Under the pieces are notes generated by a model. It was not told where the DNA came from. It did not search any database and was given only the letters and a program-made list of their open reading frames with translations. 64,000 bases of DNA from Meandrina meandrites (Eukaryota; Cnidaria; Anthozoa; Scleractinia; Meandrinidae), in assembly GCA_963693305.1 (NCBI GenBank), contig OY855914.1, positions 26,522,972 to 26,586,971 of the forward strand, given 5' to 3'. A program made the position numbers and the translations under genes. Below are positions 57,004 to 64,000 of this stretch, piece by piece. The stretch's first letter is position 1; each line of letters starts with the position of its first letter.

Positions 57004-60000
57004 CTAGTATGGACTAGCACCCTTATTATAATAAGGGTTAAAGGGCGGTGCTGATGCCGCAGGCGACATTGTCTGATTATAACTTGGCGGCATTGGAACG
57101 CTCGTAGCGTGCACAGGAAGACCAGGCTCCGGACCGTACGGAGGATACGCCGGAGAGGGCGCATTGTAAGTCACCGTGGGCACCGGAGCAGCCACTGGTT
57201 GGGAAACAGTCCGGTTCTTTGGAACTCGCTCTCTCTTGTTGCATTTTACGATGATAATCACAGCAACAATAAGGACAGCTATTGACCCCAGAACAATACC
57301 AGCGATGGCTCCACCAGACAGCCCACCCTTGTCGTCATCGTCATCATCGTCGTCGGTGTCCGTAGGAATATGGCCGCTTCCTGGAGCTCTTGTGCCTGAG
57401 GAATTAAACACGCATCAGTTAGCCAATTAAATCATTGCATTTGATCATCACAAGAAAATTATTACTACTTGCGGAAAATGCACTACATAATTTTGTCTTG
57501 TAGGGACATCCACAAGTCATTCAAAACGAGAACATGTTACTGGAGTTGTACTGTAAACATTTAGAGGTGTATAAGGGCGTTCTAAATTATTGAATCACAC
57601 AGGTTTGGCGTGATTAGAGATTTTTATATCTGTCTTCACAGACTATAACTGAAATCTTGTATTGTCAAGGAATATTATACATGACATGGCTTCTTTGCGA
57701 AATACCTCATAAAATGTTTTCATTTTGCATAAAAAAAATTAAAGAATTGCTTTGCAGTTGTTTGCCTTGTTTTGTCTTGACCGTACAAAGCATAAAAGAT
57801 GTACGAAGTTCAGTCCAACCAACCTTCTTTTCCACCATAACAGGAATTGATATCAGCGCAGTATTTCTTGGAAAGTGGAGAGTCGTTTTTATCTCTCACG
57901 CACCAATAGCATCCCACAACCCCGTCACATGACCCTGAATCTGTCTTCTTGTTGCATTGTGGGTCAAAACATTTCTCTAATCCACTTACTGAAGGATCAT
58001 TGACTTTTTCAGAAGGGACGACAGTCGCTGGTACAGGACAAATAGAAATGCTGCGTAGAAAGAATAAGGCATATTTTTATCGTGTAACATTTTTTTATCG
58101 TGCAACAGTATCGTATCAATAAACGTTAATCTGCTTTATTTGTCTTTGAAAAGTGATTTATCTTACTTGCTGGCTGGAAACTCGCTTCTACAGTAATGGA
58201 AGTCAAGCCGCGAGGAGCATGGGCACTGGCATGTCAAGCCGTGCACGTTGGAGCATTCTTTGTTACTGGAGCATGTGCAAGACTTGGAGAAGCAGGAGCT
58301 GTCACGTGGTTTGATTCCTGTTGATAGAAAGCGTGTTAACAATGCGGAGTGTGTCAAGGTGCAAGTCTATAAAGAGGCCCCAGAAACATGAAGGCAGATT
58401 ATTGCACAGTAATCAGTCGAAATCACATGCAGAAACAGCACTTATTTCTCGTGGTAATACAAAAAGCTTACTAGGCATTTCTACTTTTCTCAATTAGAAA
58501 TTTATTTTAGCGAAATGCGATGAAATAAGTTAAGGGAAATAGTATTCTAGGCAAAAGCAATTTAATACAAGCTACCAAACACGTTTGGCACGAGGAAATG
58601 CCAAACCTTTTGCATACACAGTGACAGTATTTTGATTGAAGTATTGGAAAATATCGTTAATCGTGACTTCAATTAACAACACTGAAAGGCCATGCAATGC
58701 ATGTTTCTTACCCAAAAACGCATTACTTCCTCCCACGTTAGAAAGCTGGTATTTCTTGCATCGGCTGCCACTGTCAATCGTATTCACGCCTCTTGGAATA
58801 TCAAGCTCGTAAAAGCTCTGTAGTTTGATTTTCTCCAAATTGCGGCATTCCTTCTTCACCATATATCCTTTCTGTAAAAGATCCTCAGCAATGTCTTTCT
58901 CCTTTTCAGTGATGTGGACATATTCCAGTGTTTTAGCTGTTATGTCAGGAACAAGGAAATCATCGTGCATGATTAGAAATCCTGCTCCATCAAGCACGAA
59001 ACATTCATAGTCGCTTTCTTCGCACTTGGGATATGTATCTGTCAGGAGTCTGAAAATAATTATGTGATTAGTAAATATAACGTTTCACCCCCTTTACGGG
59101 ATGCTGACCAACATTACCCTGAGCTTTTTTCGGGATTTTGCCATGTTCTCACTAATTGGCCAATACTGATTGATATCTTTAGGTCAACTCTAGGTAGAGT
59201 AAAGATAACTGAGCGAAGAATAGAACACATACCTTTCATATGTAACCTATGCACCATGCTTTTAAGATGCTGCCACACAAGAGGTCCAATGTGTGCCATG
59301 AGACACTTTTACTTTTCCCCCTGTTACATATCGCTCTTGTGTGTCAGCATCTTAAGTCTTATACTACTTCTACCTGTAATTAGCACTGACGGTGGAAGGA
59401 ATGACGAAAGTTCGAAGTTTGTTTTGCATCGCCTTGTATTCTGGCGAAAGGCCATACTTATATATAAAGTTGGAGAAAACGTGAGGTTTTATTGACCTGC
59501 CACGGAGCTTGCTTTGGAATTTCATTTTCCTAAAAAACGCTAATTCACAGAAATTCTATATAGTTACAATGATGAAAGGTTTTTTTTTTTTCTAATAATG
59601 CCCTCACAGAATGCATTCTTATTCACCCTTCACTAACTATGGTCATGCTCTGAAAGAAGAAAATCCTATAATAATAAGAAATTAGACTCACAGACTTACT
59701 TTTGGAAGTACGATAAAGGAAAGTCAGCTCCCATGACTCCAATAACTTTATCATTCGGGTTGTGCTGACTGTTGACCTCTCCACGGTAAATAGTGTGGGC
59801 AGCGGTTATCACCACCCCTGCACCAAAGGCGTCTATGTATGGCGTGGAAAGGGCAACCAATCCCGTGTTGCTTAGCGCGGTGTGGTACCTAAATGACAAG
59901 ATTCGTAAATGAAACAGTGTTGATTGATCACGAGGATTCTGATATAACATGTTTGGTTTCTGATTGGTCAAAAGTTATCAATCGAAAATAGCTGAGACAA

Positions 60001-62393
60001 TACAGATAAATAATTTACCATGGCCTCTTCCTTGGGTCGTAGGATTTCGCCAGTGAGGTCCCAGGTGTCATTCTGAATACGCCATTGGCTGTGCCAATAT
60101 ATCTCCAAACAAGGTACTTTGTGTAATCCTTCTTTTCTTGAAACCAAATGTCCTCGACCTTTCTTGTAGCTATAACTGTGTCACGAATGCCTTGTTTGAA
60201 TCCGGGGTTGCTGCCTCCGCCAGTCATATATATTTTGTAGTTCTCTATGTCAGATACCGTTTCGTCCAATCCAAGGTAGGTGTATGGGTCTGTAAAGGCT
60301 TCTGCACTAAACTTCACAACTGTCGAATCTACAACAATAATAATTATTATTGAGAACAATTTCTTTCTCCAAACATCCATTTTTTTCCTGTCAATGATTT
60401 TTCTTCTTTGGAAGGGGTTCTAGTTCATTAGCTGACTCATTGACGAGGAGAAGGACTTACGTCAAAGCATAAATCAATAAATACAACATCATTGATGTCA
60501 GAGTCCCCTAAAAACAGCATTAAAAAATAAAAACAAATGTAACGCACGAAATATTATTTTGTGGATGGCAGATTTAATAGAATGGGAGTTAAAGAAAAAA
60601 GAGACACAGTAAATAAACCTTTCACGGCATTTTCGGTAAACCAAGACAGCAATTTGGTCCATTTTCAGTGATATTGAAATCGTATGGTATTTTACACATT
60701 TTCTACTGACCTTTCGCAGCATATCTGGAAAAGTGAACACAAGGGTCATCAGGATTGATTAAGTCCAAGCGATGGTACAAGAACTTGAAACCTGTGTAAT
60801 TCGGCACAAAATGAAAGAAATAAGTTGCAAATATTTTGAAGGCAGTTTTTAGGCAGTTATATCGCATTTCACACGTTAAAGCGGTTTCGTCATGGATTTT
60901 GATAGATTATTGAGCAGCGAAAATAAGAAAAATAGGAAACAGAAATAATGGTCCATTTTTATTAACAACCTGCTAGCTAGCCTCTTTGACTGCGAATCGA
61001 TGCCTTGGATGGTAATGTATTACAACCTGAAAAATTCAGGCTTAACTTTTCAAGTTGTTTCCCCGTGTCTTAAAAAAAATCGATATTTATAGCCGTGGTT
61101 TGATTTCTCTCCGCAAATTAAGGTTACACCTTTCTTTAGATGTTAAAAGATGTCTTCATGCATAGATGAAGTTGCCTACCACTTAATTTCGGAATAGTTT
61201 AGACCTGTGACGTAGCTCCTTTAAGTTTCTTCATACACCTTGTTCGTAAATGGCAGAAAACGCGGAAGAGTTTGGGTCGAGTACATGAAAGCGAGGCAAG
61301 TGAGGCTTCGCTTCGAATACACCCCATTCATGTTTGAATTACTTACCGAAAGGAACCGATTGACTTCCCCGAATGTCGTCCTTGTCGCCATCTGCTACCA
61401 CAATTCCAACAGTGAAATTTGTCTCTTCAACTGGCAACCAGTGAAAAGTTGATGGGACCTCCACAACTGTAACTCCTTCTTTAACTTTGCCACCACGAGC
61501 CAGGAAACGTTTTGATGTAATATTTTTCTGCCCAGATCCACCACTTATAGAGGGAAAGCAACTTGATTAGTGTTTTGATATTTGTCAGCTATTTAACAAT
61601 AACTCTGTGAACTCGTGATTTCCACTGAGTGGTAGTTGCAGTAGTTGGCGAGGGACGAATTCCCGGGTAGACCATCAAAATTGCAAGAAACGAGAATCTG
61701 CAGTCATTTTTAATACAGACCAGTGGTCGATTAACTAGACATCAAAAACCGATAAAACAGAACAATTAAAGGTTTAGTTGCGTCATAATTCTCGAAACCG
61801 ATTTTCCTTTCTCCTGAGCTTAGCCAATCAGACTGTGAGTTAAACCCATTCATCTTTCTGCATCTTTTTTTTCCTTACTTATTTGTTTTATGCGACTGCC
61901 ATGACTTCCAAGGTTCTTACTTTTTTATAGAGTCAAATACAGAATAAAAATCCGTTTCTGGTTCTAAGGCTGTGATGTCCATAAAAATGGGGTCACCATA
62001 TGCGTCAGAAGGAGCTGGCAGAAGGGGATGCATCATGGTCCTTCCTGAGCTGTCTGTCATGAAAGCATAACTTGACTGTCCTTTTTGAAAGTAGGTGACA
62101 TCAGAAAGAAGGTCTTCCATGCTAATATCTGTGCCAACAACGCCGATGAATTTGCCTTGGTGATAACAAGGTAGTGTAATGGATGTCAACAGACCTGTCG
62201 GCACAAAACGGATGTTAACAGAAGGGTTACTTTGGGATGCTTATGAATGAGAACATGCGATCATGAAACATGGTACAAGATATACTTAAAAGAAAAACGT
62301 ATCTGCTCTATGGGGGTCCGCTTTATAAAACCATTTGCCATAATGTTTACCCACCCTGAAATTTTGAGAACTTTTTACCTCCATCATACTAGC

Positions 62394-62427
<34 letters not shown>

Positions 62428-64000
62428 GCTACTAGAGGACTATTAGTAATAGTCATCGAGTAGCGAAATTCGTGACGCTTTCTTTTGTTGTATTCCCAAA
62501 TAAATCTTTCTTCAACTTGCATTTGCTAACTTTATTGCTTTTTCTGTCCGACTAATTGGGTGATACTAAAACAACTAGACCCTTCTCCCTCAAGGGCCAT
62601 GGGTCAATAGCCCATTCGGCTTCGCCTCATGGGCTACGGGACTAATTGTTAACTAGACGTTTTACGAGTAGTCAGTTCCGTCCGGGTTTTTCTAGACATG
62701 CTCTGAGTCAAGCGGCCTTAAAAACGTAAGTAGTGCTCGTATAGATAGCATCAGTTCTTCGAAATTGTGAAACTCTTTGATCTGAACGTGGCCGAGATTG
62801 CTTTAAGGGAACACCTTCTTCAGTGTTCCTTTTAGTTTATTTAAGAACGATCTGGCCAAAAGGAAATCTGCAACCTGGTCATTAGCAACCCGATATAAAA
62901 TCCTTCGTTTATTTAGTTCAATAACTCTGCGATACAAAGTTTTATTCTCACATAAACCAGCCAATGTCTTGTATCAACATTTCTTATTCCTTGCTACCTT
63001 ACCTGTTCCAAAGGCATCAACATAAGGGATGGATACTACTGGTTTATCGCGTACAGTGTTTGTTGAGAAGTAATCGTAGTACGTTGCCAGGTCACTTCGT
63101 AGGTTTTTAGTGTCTTGTACATAAGTGAACTTTCCGGCCTTTGAAAAGCGAAAAAACTCAATTACAAAATATTCAATGTAAAGCTCCTTGCTCTGTCACG
63201 CACAATAGTCCGGTATTTCTTCATACGGTCACAACGCAATTCCAGCTAGGATCGCTTTATACGGAAAAGCGAAACAACACAAAACAATGAAGAAACCTTT
63301 CATTCTGCTGAGACATTAATAAATGTCTCCCTCTTTGTTAGCTATATTTTTTAGAACAATTGAAAAAAGTAAGACGAAAATCTTTACCCACATTTTGATT
63401 TCTAAATACAGTTCTGTCAGTGGAATCAATGACATCACATTACAAAATCGACTGATGAATTCTTATAACCGGAAGGTCCGTTCCTATATTAATATTGTAA
63501 AGAACCAAGATTTCATTGGTGTACTTACAGTGACATCAGGTGCTTTTGGTACTCCATACTCGGCTCCATCTTGTTCAGCAATATCTCGAAGGATTCTTAA
63601 GTCCTGCTGCATACCATAGGTCATTATCACGACAGAATTGTTAAGCTCTGCGTTCTTCGTTTTAATGGTTTCCATGATTAGTTTTGCTGCGTCGTTTGGT
63701 TCACCATCTGTTAAAAAGATAATGACCTTTTTTCTTGAGGAACCTTCCCCTTCAGATGTGCCCTTTAACAGGTCGAATGCCATTGTAAAGGCCTTGGAAT
63801 AGGCGGTACCTCCTATGTAAAACGAGGATTACCAAGACATAACTGTGTGTTCGTAGATTACAGATAGTTACAACAGTACTGTCAAGTTATACAAAAAAAG
63901 CAATTTAAAAGCTTCCTCACGGAGTCAGAACAAAACCTGCTGATGAAGGAACCTATTTTTTTTTATAAAACTGAAGTTTCATTTTCTTTGAGTTATTTAA
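57004..64000 (-). CDS. CACHD1-like: Copy E: VWFA and cache domain-containing protein 1-like gene, exons 4-14 (5' end outside the window)
   Basis: Exons: 63812-63529, 63138-63003, 62194-61921, 61543-61347, 60791-60711, 60328-60019, 59888-59700, 59049-58712, 58317-58167, 58050-57824, 57395-57004. All splice sites and phases agree with copies B and C and all frames are open. The visible part encodes the second half of the VWFA domain (GGTAYSKAF, LTDGEPND), the end of Cache 1, all of Cache 2 with RPWY, the two Cys-rich exons, eight consecutive Asp, the TM helix and a tail with PPSYNQ. Exons 4-8 are almost identical to copy B, exons 10-14 almost identical to copy C, and the switch is in exon 9. 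Exons 1-3, with the MIDAS DxSxS motif, should lie beyond 64000. Confidence 0.9.
59264..59353. mobile_element. Short foldback in intron 10 of copy E
   Basis: Same element and position as 24685-24775 in copy C (AAGATGCTGCCACACAAGAG left; CTTGTGTGTCAGCATCTT right). Confidence 0.55.
60045..64000. repeat. Segmental duplication unit 3 (partner about 11975-15970 in copy B)
   Basis: Offset to copy B is 48,037-48,049 from 13.2 to 15.7 kb, so hardly any indels in introns. Intronic open frames at 14209-14397 and 62247-62435, and at 15286-15582 and 63323-63619, translate identically although they are not coding. Confidence 0.9.

Larger units (their letters stand above)
53885..59950. repeat. Segmental duplication unit 1, second copy (partner 19830-25800)
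   Basis: Orphan exon 1, intergenic region and exons 14-10 of copy E match the B-C junction region and exons 14-10 of copy C. Confidence 0.85.

Overview
The window is nuclear DNA of an animal, most likely a cnidarian and probably a stony coral. The reasons are intron-split genes with GT-AG junctions, an AT-rich background with many (AAT)n tracts, and a dense load of tRNA-derived SINEs, foldback MITEs and retroelement scraps of the kind seen in coral assemblies. The species call is an inference from repeat and protein style; nothing in the sequence proves it.

All the host genes I can support belong to one family, and all lie on the minus strand in a head-to-tail tandem array. The family is a large type I membrane protein with a signal peptide, a VWFA domain with a complete MIDAS set, two Cache domains (the first split by the VWFA domain, as in calcium-channel alpha2/delta subunits), two short cysteine-rich segments (the second PSI-like), an Asp-rich stalk, one transmembrane helix and a tail of about 80 residues with a PPxY motif. 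This is the architecture of 'VWFA and cache domain-containing protein 1' (CACHD1). I rebuilt the 14-exon structure by hand from splice sites. Copy B (7838-19976) and copy C (22411-35369) are complete, and their exon lengths sum to exact multiples of three (1160 and 1158 aa). Copy D (39535-51412) keeps most exons but has a nonsense codon in exon 3, has lost half of exon 7 with its acceptor, and has a truncated last exon. Copy E (57004 to the window end) shows exons 4-14 and continues outside. Copy A (3526-4384) is only exons 13-14, an orphan 3' cassette downstream of B. An orphan first exon lies at 53885-54105.

The array is a mosaic. E is almost identical to B upstream of exon 9 and almost identical to C downstream of it, so the join lies inside the exon that opens the second Cache domain. 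D matches C across most of the gene but has a different first exon (another signal peptide) beyond a break in intron 1. A segment of about 6 kb at 19.8-25.8 kb recurs at 53.9-60.0 kb.

The spaces between and inside the genes are filled by mobile DNA, and the paralogs serve as empty-site controls for several insertions: a 1.2-kb TIR element with a 9-bp target duplication that carries the start of a RecQ-like helicase and a zinc-finger ORF; a nested poly-G/poly-C-ended element; TTAA-flanked long foldback elements; Penelope-like elements with intact hammerhead ribozyme motifs in introns of C and D; two LINE 3' fragments; and an endonuclease-domain fragment at the left edge. No rRNA, convincing functional tRNA, CRISPR array or prokaryotic feature was seen.
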